From the NCBI RefSeq assembly GCF_025506275.1, contig NZ_QYCP01000080.1:1-64000 (forward strand): 64,000 nt of DNA, in the 5' to 3' direction. Below the pieces are notes generated by a model that was not told where the DNA came from, made no database searches, and saw only the letters and a program-made list of their open reading frames with translations. A program made the position numbers and the translations under genes. This document shows, piece by piece, positions 52,372 to 60,328 of this stretch. The stretch comes from Brevibacterium permense. GTDB lineage: Bacteria; Actinomycetota; Actinomycetes; Actinomycetales; Brevibacteriaceae. Numbering within the stretch: position 1 is the first letter of the stretch; the number at the start of each line of letters is the position of its first letter.

Positions 52372-53544
52372 ATGGAAACCTTTGTTCCGGGAATGCTGCC
52401 CGAAGAATACGAAGACCTGCGCCAGGGTGTCGCGAAATTCGCCGACGAAGAGGTCGCACCCGTCTCAGCCGAACTCGACGCCAAGCACGAGTTCCCCTAC
52501 GACCTCGTTGCGAAGATGGGCGAGATGGGGCTGTTCGGTCTGCCCTTCGACGAAGAGTACGGCGGAATGGGCGGCGACTACTTCGCCCTGTGCCTGGCCA
52601 TCGAAGAACTCGGCCGGGTCAACCAGTCCCTGGCCATCACGCTCGAGGCCGGGGTCTCGCTCGGAGCGATGCCGATCTACCGCTTCGGCACCGAAGAGCA
52701 GAAGAAGGAATGGCTGCCGAAGCTCACCGATGCCTCGGGCCTGGCCGCCTTCGGACTGACAGAACCCGAGGCCGGTTCAGATGCCGGCGGCACCCGGACC
52801 AAGGCCACTCTGGAGGGCGGCATCTGGACGATCAACGGCAGCAAGTGCTTCATCACGAACTCCGGCACCGACATCACCCGCCTGGTCACCGCCACCGCCG
52901 TGACCGGAGTCCGAACGTCGAAGTCGGGCCGCGAAGTGCCTGAGATCTCGACGATCATGATCCCGACCGGCACCCCCGGCTTCACCGCCGAACCGGCCTA
53001 TGACAAGGTCGGCTGGAACTCCTCCGACACGCACCCGCTCACCTTCGACAATGTGCAGGTGCCCGAAGAGAACCTGCTCGGCGAACGCGGACGCGGCTAC
53101 GCGAACTTCCTGCGCATCCTCGACGAGGGCCGCATCGCCGTGGGCGCCCTGTCCGTCGGCGCCGCCCAGGGCTGCGTCGACGAATCAGTGAAGTACGCGA
53201 AGGAACGCCAGGCCTTCGGCAAGCCGATCGCCGACTTCCAGGGCATCTCCTTCAAGATCGCCCGCATGGAAGCCCGCGTCGTCGCAGCCCGGTCGGCGTA
53301 CTACCTCGCGGCTTCGCGGATGCTCGCCGGACTCCCGTTCAAGAAGGAAGCTGCTATTGCGAAGATGATCGCCGGCGAAGCAGCCATGGACAATGCGCGC
53401 GACGCCACCCAGATCCACGGCGGCTACGGCTTCATGAACGAATACCTCGTGGCTCGCCACTATCGCGACTCGAAGATCCTCGAAGTCGGCGAAGGCACCA
53501 CCGAGGTCCAGCTCATGCTCATCGCCCGCGAACTCGGACTCTGA
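52372..53544 (+). CDS. Acyl-CoA dehydrogenase of the leucine operon (FadE19-like)
   Basis: A 390-aa flavoprotein. FGLTEPEAGSDAGGTRT is the first ACAD signature, and the substrate-binding helix and C-terminal IHGGYGFMNEYLVARHYRD follow. The catalytic-base position in EVGEGTTEVQ has glutamate (Glu374), as in medium/short-chain enzymes; classical isovaleryl-CoA dehydrogenase carries the base elsewhere. From the operon it most likely oxidises isovaleryl-CoA or another branched acyl-CoA, as FadE19 does beside accD1-accA1 in mycobacteria. GGGGAGGAA precedes ATG 52372. Confidence 0.9.
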   Translation: METFVPGMLPEEYEDLRQGVAKFADEEVAPVSAELDAKHEFPYDLVAKMGEMGLFGLPFDEEYGGMGGDYFALCLAIEELGRVNQSLAITLEAGVSLGAMPIYRFGTEEQKKEWLPKLTDASGLAAFGLTEPEAGSDAGGTRTKATLEGGIWTINGSKCFITNSGTDITRLVTATAVTGVRTSKSGREVPEISTIMIPTGTPGFTAEPAYDKVGWNSSDTHPLTFDNVQVPEENLLGERGRGYANFLRILDEGRIAVGALSVGAAQGCVDESVKYAKERQAFGKPIADFQGISFKIARMEARVVAARSAYYLAASRMLAGLPFKKEAAIAKMIAGEAAMDNARDATQIHGGYGFMNEYLVARHYRDSKILEVGEGTTEVQLMLIARELGL

Positions 53545-53590
53545 GCTCCCGCTCCTGATCTGAGAGCCGGTGCCGACCTTCCGTCGGTCA

Positions 53591-53652
53591 ATCGCCCGCC
53601 GAGGCGGCGCCGCACATCCGTACGGATGTGCAGGTCCGCCTCGGCGGGCGAT
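53591..53652. terminator. Large hairpin ending the leucine operon
   Basis: 17-bp perfect arms (53591-53607 and 53636-53652) with a 20-bp palindrome (53612-53631) inside the loop region. Confidence 0.7.
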
Positions 53653-53709
53653 ATTCTTATCCGATAACACCGTGAGGTGAGACGGCGGCCGAAAGGGAAG
53701 TGGGAGCAG

Positions 53710-55182
53710 ATGGATCTCAGCATGGTGGCATCGGTGGCGACGACGACGTGGATCGTCATCGAATACATCGTGAAGATCATCGCGGTCGGTGTGGTGCCGG
53801 AGAACCGTCGCCCGTCATCGTCATCGGCATGGCTGCTGCTCATCCTGTTCGTGCCGATCGTCGGAATTCCCGCTTTCCTGCTGCTCGGCAGTCCTTATAT
53901 CAACCAGCGCCGGGCGCGGATCCAGGCCGAAGCGAACGAACTCATGCACGAAGGCGCCGACGACCTGCCCGACGTGCCGCCGTCTCTGGTCGCTGAGCCC
54001 GAATTCGTCTCCGTCGCCCAGCTGGGGCGGGCGCTGACCGCACTGCCGATGGTCACCGGCGACAGCCATGGGGTGATCTCCGACTACGAAGAGTCGATCG
54101 CACGGATGGCCGAACTCGTCGACGGGGCGACTGACTACGTCCACGTCGAGATCTACATCATGGCGTGGGATTCGACGACCGAAGTCTTCTTCCAGGCTCT
54201 GGAGCGAGCATCTGCGCGCGGGGTCGAGGTCCGTGTCCTCTTCGACCACATCGGATCTCGGAAGTATCCGGGATTCCACCGGCTCGGCAAACGACTGAAC
54301 GCCGCCGGCATCGAATGGCACCTGATGCTGCCGTTCATTCCATGGCGCGGCAAGGCTCGGCGCATCGATCTGCGCAACCACCGCAAGCTGCTCGTCATCG
54401 ATGGCAAGAGGGCGATGATGGGTTCGCAGAACATGATCGATTCGAGCTACCTCAAAAGGAAGAACTCTCAGATCGGCCGGAACTGGCACGACATCATGGT
54501 CGAGCTCTCCGGGCCCATCGTCGCCGGAATCGAGGCGGTGTTCTCCACCGACTGGTATTCCGAATCGGGACAGGCTCTGGGCATCCGCCCGTACGAGCGC
54601 GACGGCAACGAGCCCGAAGTCGGCGGGGCGACGAGTGCGATGCAGCTGGTTCCTTCGGGGCCCGGGTTCACGACCGCTCCGAACCTCAAGGTCTTCACCT
54701 CGATGATGTATCTGGCGCAGAAGCGTCTGGCCATAGTCAGCCCCTATTTCGTGCCCGACGAATCGCTGCTGGCCGCCGTGGAGACCGCGGCCAGGCGTGG
54801 GGTCGACGTCGAGCTCTACGTCAGCGAGCAGGCGGACCAGTACATGGTCGACCGGGCGCAGTCGTCCTACTACCGGTCGCTGCTCGAAGCGGGGGTGCGG
54901 ATCTTCCTGTATCCGAAACCCGCCGTGCTGCACACGAAGTGCTTCATCGTCGACGACGTCTATGCCGTGATGGGCTCATCGAACATGGACATGCGCTCGT
55001 TCGGTCTCAACTACGAGATCAGCCTGCTGACCACCGGCGGCGATCTGGTCGATGACATCGTCGACGTCGTCGCCGACTACCAGGGCGTCAGCCGAGAACT
55101 CACCCTGGAGGAATGGGGGAAGCGGCCATGGCCCCGCCGCTATATGGAGTCCGTCATGCGCCTGACCTCATCGCTGCAGTAG
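53710..55182 (+). CDS. cls: Cardiolipin synthase (phospholipase D family)
   Basis: A 490-aa membrane enzyme joining two phosphatidylglycerols (or equivalents). Two N-terminal helices (TWIVIEYIVKIIAVGVV and AWLLLILFVPIVGIPAFLL) precede two PLD domains with HKD motifs at His224 (NHRKLLVIDGK) and His408 (HTKCFIVDD). GGGAG supports ATG 53710. The gene lies between the two halves of the leucine pathway but has no link to it. It ends at a long inverted repeat shared with the convergent HAD gene. Confidence 0.92.
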   Translation: MDLSMVASVATTTWIVIEYIVKIIAVGVVPENRRPSSSSAWLLLILFVPIVGIPAFLLLGSPYINQRRARIQAEANELMHEGADDLPDVPPSLVAEPEFVSVAQLGRALTALPMVTGDSHGVISDYEESIARMAELVDGATDYVHVEIYIMAWDSTTEVFFQALERASARGVEVRVLFDHIGSRKYPGFHRLGKRLNAAGIEWHLMLPFIPWRGKARRIDLRNHRKLLVIDGKRAMMGSQNMIDSSYLKRKNSQIGRNWHDIMVELSGPIVAGIEAVFSTDWYSESGQALGIRPYERDGNEPEVGGATSAMQLVPSGPGFTTAPNLKVFTSMMYLAQKRLAIVSPYFVPDESLLAAVETAARRGVDVELYVSEQADQYMVDRAQSSYYRSLLEAGVRIFLYPKPAVLHTKCFIVDDVYAVMGSSNMDMRSFGLNYEISLLTTGGDLVDDIVDVVADYQGVSRELTLEEWGKRPWPRRYMESVMRLTSSLQ

Positions 55183-55297
55183 CCGGGAGTCCGGAGCCTC
55201 TTGTGCAGCAGGTGCGATGCTGTGCAGGTGCGGGGCGATCGCATCGCGTGCCGTGGTGCAGAATTGTGGTCATCTTCGGATAGCTGCGCCCAAACCC

Positions 55298-55346
55298 AGG
55301 TCACTATCGGATACTTTTCGCGGCCAGAAGTATCCGTTAGTGACCT
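55298..55346. terminator. Inverted repeat between convergent cls and HAD genes
   Basis: 19-bp arms with a single mismatch (55298-55316 and 55328-55346), 11-nt loop. It probably terminates both genes. The remainder of the 218-base gap shows no gene. Confidence 0.55.
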
Positions 55347-55400
55347 AAGTTTTCGGGGGAGTCGAGTTCATCGCCGGGAAGTGCGGCTGGCCGGTCTGTT

Positions 55401-56222
55401 TCAGGCGGAACCCGTGGGGTCGGGGCCGAGGTCGCCGCGGCTCTCCAGCGGCACGTCCAACAGATTGTGGACGCCGTCGACGATCTCGTTGGGTCGGAAC
55501 GGGAAGCGGCGGACATCCTCGGCGGTGGAGATCCCCGACATCACGAGCACCGTGTGCATGCCCGCTTCCATGCCCGCGATGATGTCGGTGTCCATGCGGT
55601 CGCCGATCATTGCGGTGCTCATCGAATGGGCGCCGATCCTGTTCAGGGCCGAGCGGAACATCATCGGGTTGGGCTTGCCCACGACGTAGGGCTCGCGGTT
55701 CGTCGCCTTGGTGATGAGAGCGGCGATGGCGCCGGTGGCAGGCAGGACGCCCTCGGGGGAGGGGCCGGTGGCGTCGGGGTTCGTGACGATGAAGCGGGAG
55801 CCGGCATCGATGAGGCGGATCGCCTTCGTGATCGCCTCGAACGAATAAGAATGGGTCTCGCCGACGACGACGAAGTCCGGGTCGTGCTCGGTCATGACGA
55901 ACCCGGCCTCGTGGATCGCCGTGGTCAGCCCCGCCTCGCCGACGACATAGGCCGTGCCGTGCTCGACCTGATTGGACAGGAAGTCCGCGGTGGCCATCGC
56001 CGAGGTCCAGATGTTCGACTCGGGGACGTCGAGCCCGTTCGAGCGCAGCCGGGCGGAGAGATCGCGAGCGGTGTAGATGGAGTTGTTCGTCAGCACCAGG
56101 TAGGGGATATCGGCCTGACGCCACTGGGCGAGCAGCTCCGCGGCTCCCGGCAGAGGGTTGTTCTCCTTGACCAGGACGCCGTCCATATCGGTCAGCCAGC
56201 AGTCGATCGAATCGCGATCCAT
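55401..56222 (-). CDS. HAD-IIA family phosphatase (NagD-like)
   Basis: A 273-aa hydrolase with a class II cap. Motif I is LTDMDGVLV (Asp12 nucleophile, Asp14 acid/base), motif II is VLTNNS, and motif III/IV is GKPNPMMFRSAL with MIGDRMDTDI. Family members dephosphorylate nucleotides, sugar phosphates or p-nitrophenyl phosphate. GGAGAG precedes ATG 56222. The frame is open a further 54 codons upstream but without family similarity. Confidence 0.88.
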   Translation of the reverse strand: MDRDSIDCWLTDMDGVLVKENNPLPGAAELLAQWRQADIPYLVLTNNSIYTARDLSARLRSNGLDVPESNIWTSAMATADFLSNQVEHGTAYVVGEAGLTTAIHEAGFVMTEHDPDFVVVGETHSYSFEAITKAIRLIDAGSRFIVTNPDATGPSPEGVLPATGAIAALITKATNREPYVVGKPNPMMFRSALNRIGAHSMSTAMIGDRMDTDIIAGMEAGMHTVLVMSGISTAEDVRRFPFRPNEIVDGVHNLLDVPLESRGDLGPDPTGSA

Positions 56223-56383
56223 GTCTCTCCTCGAGCTCGGGGTGGGCCGAAGCGGCTGCTTCCAGCCTAGTCGGGTTGGGCGCAAGTGTGCTGAGAAGTT
56301 CGATCCGATGGCGCCGTACCCCCTGTTGAGATCGTCCCAGAGCCCCCTTGACGGGGCGGTCGAAGAGTGTATTGTAGTAATCA

Positions 56384-56393
56384 CTTAATTAAG
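56384..56393. promoter_or_regulatory. Possible ArsR operator
   Basis: CTTAATTAAG, a perfect 10-bp palindrome, 11 bp upstream of the ArsR start and just after TATTGT/TAGTAA-like -10 sequence. Self-binding by the regulator would block its own promoter. Confidence 0.4.
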
Positions 56394-56404
56394 GGGATGC
56401 TTAA

Positions 56405-56767
56405 ATGAGTATGGATCACGTCTTCGCGGCGCTTGCCGATCCGACGCGTCGGGAGATCATCGATCGTCTGCGCGGAGGAGACAAGACCGCCGGTGAGCTC
56501 GCGGAGCCGCTGCCGATCAGTCGTTCCGCGGTCTCCCAGCACCTCAAGGTGCTCGAGGCGGCGGGGCTGATCACCCGATCGAAATCCGCGCAGCAGCGCA
56601 TCGTCGCACTCAATGCGGACGCCCTCACCGAGGCGACCGACTGGCTGCAGGCGGCGCACGACGAATGGCAGCAGCGCTTCGACAACCTCGACCGCATCCT
56701 CGCCGAGGAGGTGCCCGCCGATACATCGACGACCGATCCGTCGACCGCAGATCGAACTGCGGACTGA
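56405..56767 (+). CDS. ArsR-family regulator
   Basis: A 120-aa small winged-helix regulator: FAALADPTRREIIDRL, then AELAEPLPISRSAVSQHLKVLE as the HTH. It lacks cysteine metal sites and is the type (SdpR/PF12840-like) that pairs with an AHSA1/SRPBCC gene, which indeed follows. ATG 56405 has AAGGGGA upstream; ATG 56411 is possible. Autoregulation through the palindrome at 56384 is likely. Confidence 0.88.
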   Translation: MSMDHVFAALADPTRREIIDRLRGGDKTAGELAEPLPISRSAVSQHLKVLEAAGLITRSKSAQQRIVALNADALTEATDWLQAAHDEWQQRFDNLDRILAEEVPADTSTTDPSTADRTAD

Positions 56768-56800
56768 CCATTGCCCGCAATGACGTACCGCGCGACGCAG

Positions 56801-56848
56801 GCATCACGTACGACGCAGACATCACGTACGACGCAGACATCATGCACG
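56801..56848 (+). repeat. 18-bp tandem repeat between ArsR and SRPBCC genes
   Basis: Two perfect copies (56801-56818, 56819-56836) and a partial third (56837-56848); a degraded copy precedes at 56782-56800. The repeats end 4 nt before the AAGGAGGA site of the next gene. Confidence 0.65.
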
Positions 56849-56868
56849 ACTCAAGGAGGAGAACAGCG

Positions 56869-57372
56869 ATGAACGCAGAGAACACAGACACCACAGACAA
56901 CACAGTGACCGATCCGAACAGCGCACAGGCGGGAGAACCCGGATTCACCATCGTCCGCGAATTCACCGCCCCGCGCGCCCGCGTCTGGGAAGCGTGGACG
57001 AACCCCGACGTCATGGCCCGCTGGTTCCACCCCGAGACGCTGGTCACCCCACGCGAATCCGTATCCGTCGACCTGCGGGTCGGCGGCGAATACACCTATA
57101 CTATGCGCATACCAGACACGGGACAGGAGTTCCCGACCGCCGGGAAGTACCTTCACATCGACGAGCCCGTCCGCCTCGACTTCACTTGGGGGAGTCCCGG
57201 CGAGATCGACAATGCCCCGCGCGTCAGCGTCGCACTTGAGGAGATCGACGCCGACCGCACCCGCATGACGTTCACGCTGACCGGCCTGCCCGACGACTCG
57301 GGTGAAGACGCCAGTGTCTACGACGGCTGGTCCTCGGCCTTCGTCGAACTCCGCGCAGAGGTCTCGGCCTGA
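56869..57372 (+). CDS. SRPBCC/AHSA1-domain protein
   Basis: A 167-aa START-like protein. REFTAPRARVWEAWTNPDVM and WFHPETLVTPRESVSVDLR are characteristic of the AHSA1 group paired with ArsR regulators. AAGGAGGA supports ATG 56869, and the first 25 residues are Thr/Asp/Asn-rich and disordered. Paired ArsR-AHSA1 systems are common in actinobacteria, and in no case I know of is the ligand settled. Confidence 0.85.
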   Translation: MNAENTDTTDNTVTDPNSAQAGEPGFTIVREFTAPRARVWEAWTNPDVMARWFHPETLVTPRESVSVDLRVGGEYTYTMRIPDTGQEFPTAGKYLHIDEPVRLDFTWGSPGEIDNAPRVSVALEEIDADRTRMTFTLTGLPDDSGEDASVYDGWSSAFVELRAEVSA

Positions 57373-57457
57373 TTGCGCCCGCGACGTCCGGCACTTGGGC
57401 CCGGCGTCGATGTCACGGCTGCGGGCCGCAGTCGCTGCCCCGCGGCGGTGGACCACT

Positions 57458-58117
57458 TCAGGAATCGCCGAGGTGGTCCACCGCAGCGAGCGACCGCAGG
57501 GTCCGATTGCCGAACCGATCGTCCTCGGTCAGTTCGGTGATGCACCCGGACTGCGCGGCGAACGTCGCCCGCCCCATCGCCTCAAGAGGCAGTTCGAGCC
57601 ACCGACCGATGACGAACGTGTGGGCGAAGCCGTGGGTGACGACCACCTGGTGCGAGGCTCGCTGCGCGAGGATCTCGCCGACCGCGGCGTAGATCCGAGC
57701 GCCGGCCTCGCGCCGCGTCTCCGCACCGTCGATGCCTTCGGCATGATCGAGGCGCATCGTGTGGTCGAAGGCGCCATCGGGCACGGGTGGGAAGATGAAG
57801 CGCTCGTCCAGCCAGGACTGCTCCCGTCCCTCCGCGACCCCATACGACTTCTCGCGCAGACCCGGGTGGTCGACTGCGCGCGTGCCGAGTCGATCGGCGA
57901 TCACTTTGGCGGTCCTCCGCGTCCGCTTGAGATCGGAGGTGAACACCGGCGCCGAGGCGGCCGTCGGGATCCGCGACCGCAGTTCGGAGGCGATGCGATC
58001 GGCTTGGAGTTCGCCGCGGGCGGTGAGCTCGGAATCGTGCCACCCGCCGACCCGGGCCTCGAGATGGTGTCGGGCCTCCGGGTGGGTGACGACGAAGAGG
58101 GATCGTGTGATGGCCAT
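57458..58117 (-). CDS. Histidine phosphatase-like protein with altered RHG motif
   Basis: A 219-aa branch-1 histidine-phosphatase fold. The catalytic histidine is His12, but the motif reads VVTHPEA where phosphoglycerate-mutase-like enzymes have LxRHGxT, so the phosphate-binding arginine is Thr11. A second-site arginine (TSDLKRTRRTA), a likely acid (EKSYGVAEGR) and THGFAHTF with the second histidine are retained. Catalysis may be weak or the substrate different. It is divergent from the MaoC gene. Confidence 0.8.
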   Translation of the reverse strand: MAITRSLFVVTHPEARHHLEARVGGWHDSELTARGELQADRIASELRSRIPTAASAPVFTSDLKRTRRTAKVIADRLGTRAVDHPGLREKSYGVAEGREQSWLDERFIFPPVPDGAFDHTMRLDHAEGIDGAETRREAGARIYAAVGEILAQRASHQVVVTHGFAHTFVIGRWLELPLEAMGRATFAAQSGCITELTEDDRFGNRTLRSLAAVDHLGDS

Positions 58118-58202
58118 GGTGGACTCGATCCTACCGACCCCCGAGTCGCAGGGGTCCGGTGAATGGCGATAAACTCAAATCACGACGAGTGAGGAGCGTT
58201 AC

Positions 58203-58733
58203 ATGAGTGACAAGGTCATTGCACAACGAGGTCTGTGGCTGGACGAGATGGAAGTCGGAGCCACCTATAAGCACGCACCTGGCCGTACAGTCACCGAGGC
58301 GGACAACACCCTGTTCACGGCCGTGACCATGAACACCCAGGCCCTGCACCTCGACGCGGCATGGTCGGCCACCGAACCCTTCGGCGAGCGCCTCGTCAAC
58401 TCGATGTTCACCCTGGCCACCCTCATCGGTCTGTCCGTGTCCCAGCTGACGCAGGGAACGACAGTCGGAAACCTCGGCTTCTCCGAGGTCAGCTTCCCGG
58501 CACCGATGTTCCACGGCGACACCCTCTACGCAGAGACGACGATCCTCGACAAACGCAATTCGAAGTCCCGTCCGGGCCAGGGAATCGTCACCTTCGAACA
58601 TCGCGGCTACAACCAGGACGGCAAGCTCGTCGCGAAGGCCGTGCGCCAGGCGATGATGTTCGACTCCAGTCACGAATCTGCGGCGGCAAAGTCCACCGCC
58701 GACACCGCCGATCAGACCAACACCGGAAAGTGA
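58203..58733 (+). CDS. MaoC-like hot-dog hydratase (Rv2499c type)
   Basis: A 176-aa single hot-dog domain dehydratase/hydratase. RTVTEADNTLFTAVTMNTQ carries the likely catalytic Asp, with a His (QALHLDA) further on. In mycobacteria the homologue (Rv2499c) lies directly between fadE19 and citE and hydrates methylglutaconyl-type CoA esters. GAGGAG precedes ATG 58203, and a GATAAACT -10-like element upstream suggests its own promoter. The CitE gene starts 8 nt after its stop. Confidence 0.85.
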   Translation: MSDKVIAQRGLWLDEMEVGATYKHAPGRTVTEADNTLFTAVTMNTQALHLDAAWSATEPFGERLVNSMFTLATLIGLSVSQLTQGTTVGNLGFSEVSFPAPMFHGDTLYAETTILDKRNSKSRPGQGIVTFEHRGYNQDGKLVAKAVRQAMMFDSSHESAAAKSTADTADQTNTGK

Positions 58734-58741
58734 GCGCCCAT

Positions 58742-59545
58742 ATGTCTCTCGAGTTCAAACCCGCCTGGCTCTTCGTCCCCGGCGATCGTCCCGACCGGTA
58801 CACGAAAGCAGCCGAACGCTCGGATATCGTCATCCTCGACCTCGAAGACGCCGTCAATGAGGCCGACAAAGCTGCCGCACGGGAGTCCATCGTCGACTTC
58901 CCGCTCGACCCGACCCGCACGGTCGTGCGGGTGAACTCCCACGATTCGGGCCACCTCGGCGAGGATCTGAAGATGCTTGCGCGCACCGAGTACACGGCCG
59001 TGATGCTGCCGAAGGCCGAGCTTGCATCCGATGTGTCGATCGTTTCCGGATTCCAGGTCATCGCGCTCATCGAAACAGCGCTCGGAGCCGTCAACGTCGC
59101 CGAGATCGCCGCCGCGTCGAACGTCTATGCGCTGATGTGGGGTTCGGAGGATCTCATCGCCGACCTCGGCGGAGGCTCCTCTCGCAAGGCCGATGGTGGC
59201 TACCGGGACGTGGCCAAGCATGTGCGCAGTCAGACCCTCCTCGCCGCTCGGGCCCACCGCAAGTTCGCACTCGACTCGATCTGGGCAGACATCCCGAACC
59301 TCGAAGGACTGGCAGCCGAGGCCGAAGACGCCGTGCAGTCGGGGTTCTCCGGCAAGGTCTCCATCCACCCCAACCACGTGCCCGTCGTCCGCGACGCCTT
59401 CCGCCCCAGCGACGAACAGCTGACCTGGGCACGGTCGGTGCTCGACCTGGCGAAGACGGAGAAGGGCGCATTCTCCTTCGAGGGCAAGATGATCGACGCC
59501 CCGCTGCTCAAGCACGCCGAACTCATCGTCGCCCGCGCGAACTGA
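58742..59545 (+). CDS. citE: CitE-like 3-hydroxyacyl-CoA lyase (Rv2498c type)
   Basis: A 267-aa TIM-barrel of the citrate-lyase beta family. WLFVPGDRPDRYTKAA, ILDLEDAV (Mg-binding acid) and GSEDLIADLGG are visible, and SIHPNHV closes the barrel. No citrate lyase alpha or gamma subunit is nearby, so it is not a citrate lyase. The mycobacterial homologue has been described as a lyase for 3-hydroxy-3-methylglutaryl-CoA and citramalyl-CoA, which fits leucine degradation and supplies the missing last step here. Confidence 0.85.
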   Translation: MSLEFKPAWLFVPGDRPDRYTKAAERSDIVILDLEDAVNEADKAAARESIVDFPLDPTRTVVRVNSHDSGHLGEDLKMLARTEYTAVMLPKAELASDVSIVSGFQVIALIETALGAVNVAEIAAASNVYALMWGSEDLIADLGGGSSRKADGGYRDVAKHVRSQTLLAARAHRKFALDSIWADIPNLEGLAAEAEDAVQSGFSGKVSIHPNHVPVVRDAFRPSDEQLTWARSVLDLAKTEKGAFSFEGKMIDAPLLKHAELIVARAN

Positions 59546-59558
59546 GAGACATCACCTC

Positions 59559-60224
59559 GTGAACGCCGCCGATGCGCTCATCGCCGACCAGATCCGTGCC
59601 GTTCTCACCGCCGCTGAGGCGGGGGACGGGACCGCGCCCATCGTCGAGGCCGGAGACCCGATCCTGCGCACTGACACCCGCCCCTTCGACGGGCAGGTCG
59701 ACGATGCCGAGCTCGAGCAGCTCGCCGAGGTGATGCGAGCGACCATGCTCGCCGCCCCGGGAGTCGGCCTCGCCGCCCCGCAGGTGGGCATCGGTCTGTC
59801 GATGTTCGTCGCCGAAGATCCCGGTGCCCGCGATCCCGAGGTCGCGAAGGTCCGGCAGCGGGAGCCGATGCCGCTGCGGGTGGTCCTCGACGCGGAGTAC
59901 GAACGCGCCGGGGCCGACGACGTCGCCTTCTATGAAGGGTGTCTGTCGATCCCCGGCTACCAGGCCGTCGTCGCCCGCTCGCGCTCGATCGCATTGACGG
60001 GCGTCGATCTGCAGGGCAACCCCATTGCCGAGGAGGTCTCCGGGTGGTCGGCGCGCATCGTCGCCCACGAGACCGATCACCTGTCCGGGGTCCTCTTCCT
60101 CGACAGAGCCGAGATGCGATCCTTGGCGACGAACGAATCCGTGGCGAATTTCTGGCACCAGCCCTCGACACAGAAGGCCGCCGCCGAACTCGGCTTCTCC
60201 TTGCCTTCGGGCATGGTGATGTGA
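59559..60224 (+). CDS. def: Peptide deformylase
   Basis: A 221-aa metalloenzyme removing the formyl group from nascent proteins. The three motifs are GVGLAAPQVG, EGCLSI and HETDH (His170, Glu171, His174), with Thr instead of Ile/Phe in the last. GTG 59559 lies 13 nt after the CitE stop. The first 30 residues extend beyond the minimal enzyme. Confidence 0.94.
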   Translation: MNAADALIADQIRAVLTAAEAGDGTAPIVEAGDPILRTDTRPFDGQVDDAELEQLAEVMRATMLAAPGVGLAAPQVGIGLSMFVAEDPGARDPEVAKVRQREPMPLRVVLDAEYERAGADDVAFYEGCLSIPGYQAVVARSRSIALTGVDLQGNPIAEEVSGWSARIVAHETDHLSGVLFLDRAEMRSLATNESVANFWHQPSTQKAAAELGFSLPSGMVM

Positions 60225-60328
60225 GCTCTCGCTGCTGCCGTCGGCGGGAACCAGGGCGGCAATCATCGTGACCTCAGGCCCGTGACCATTCTCACCGGCA
60301 ATTCAGGCGAGCATGATTCGATGAAGCC

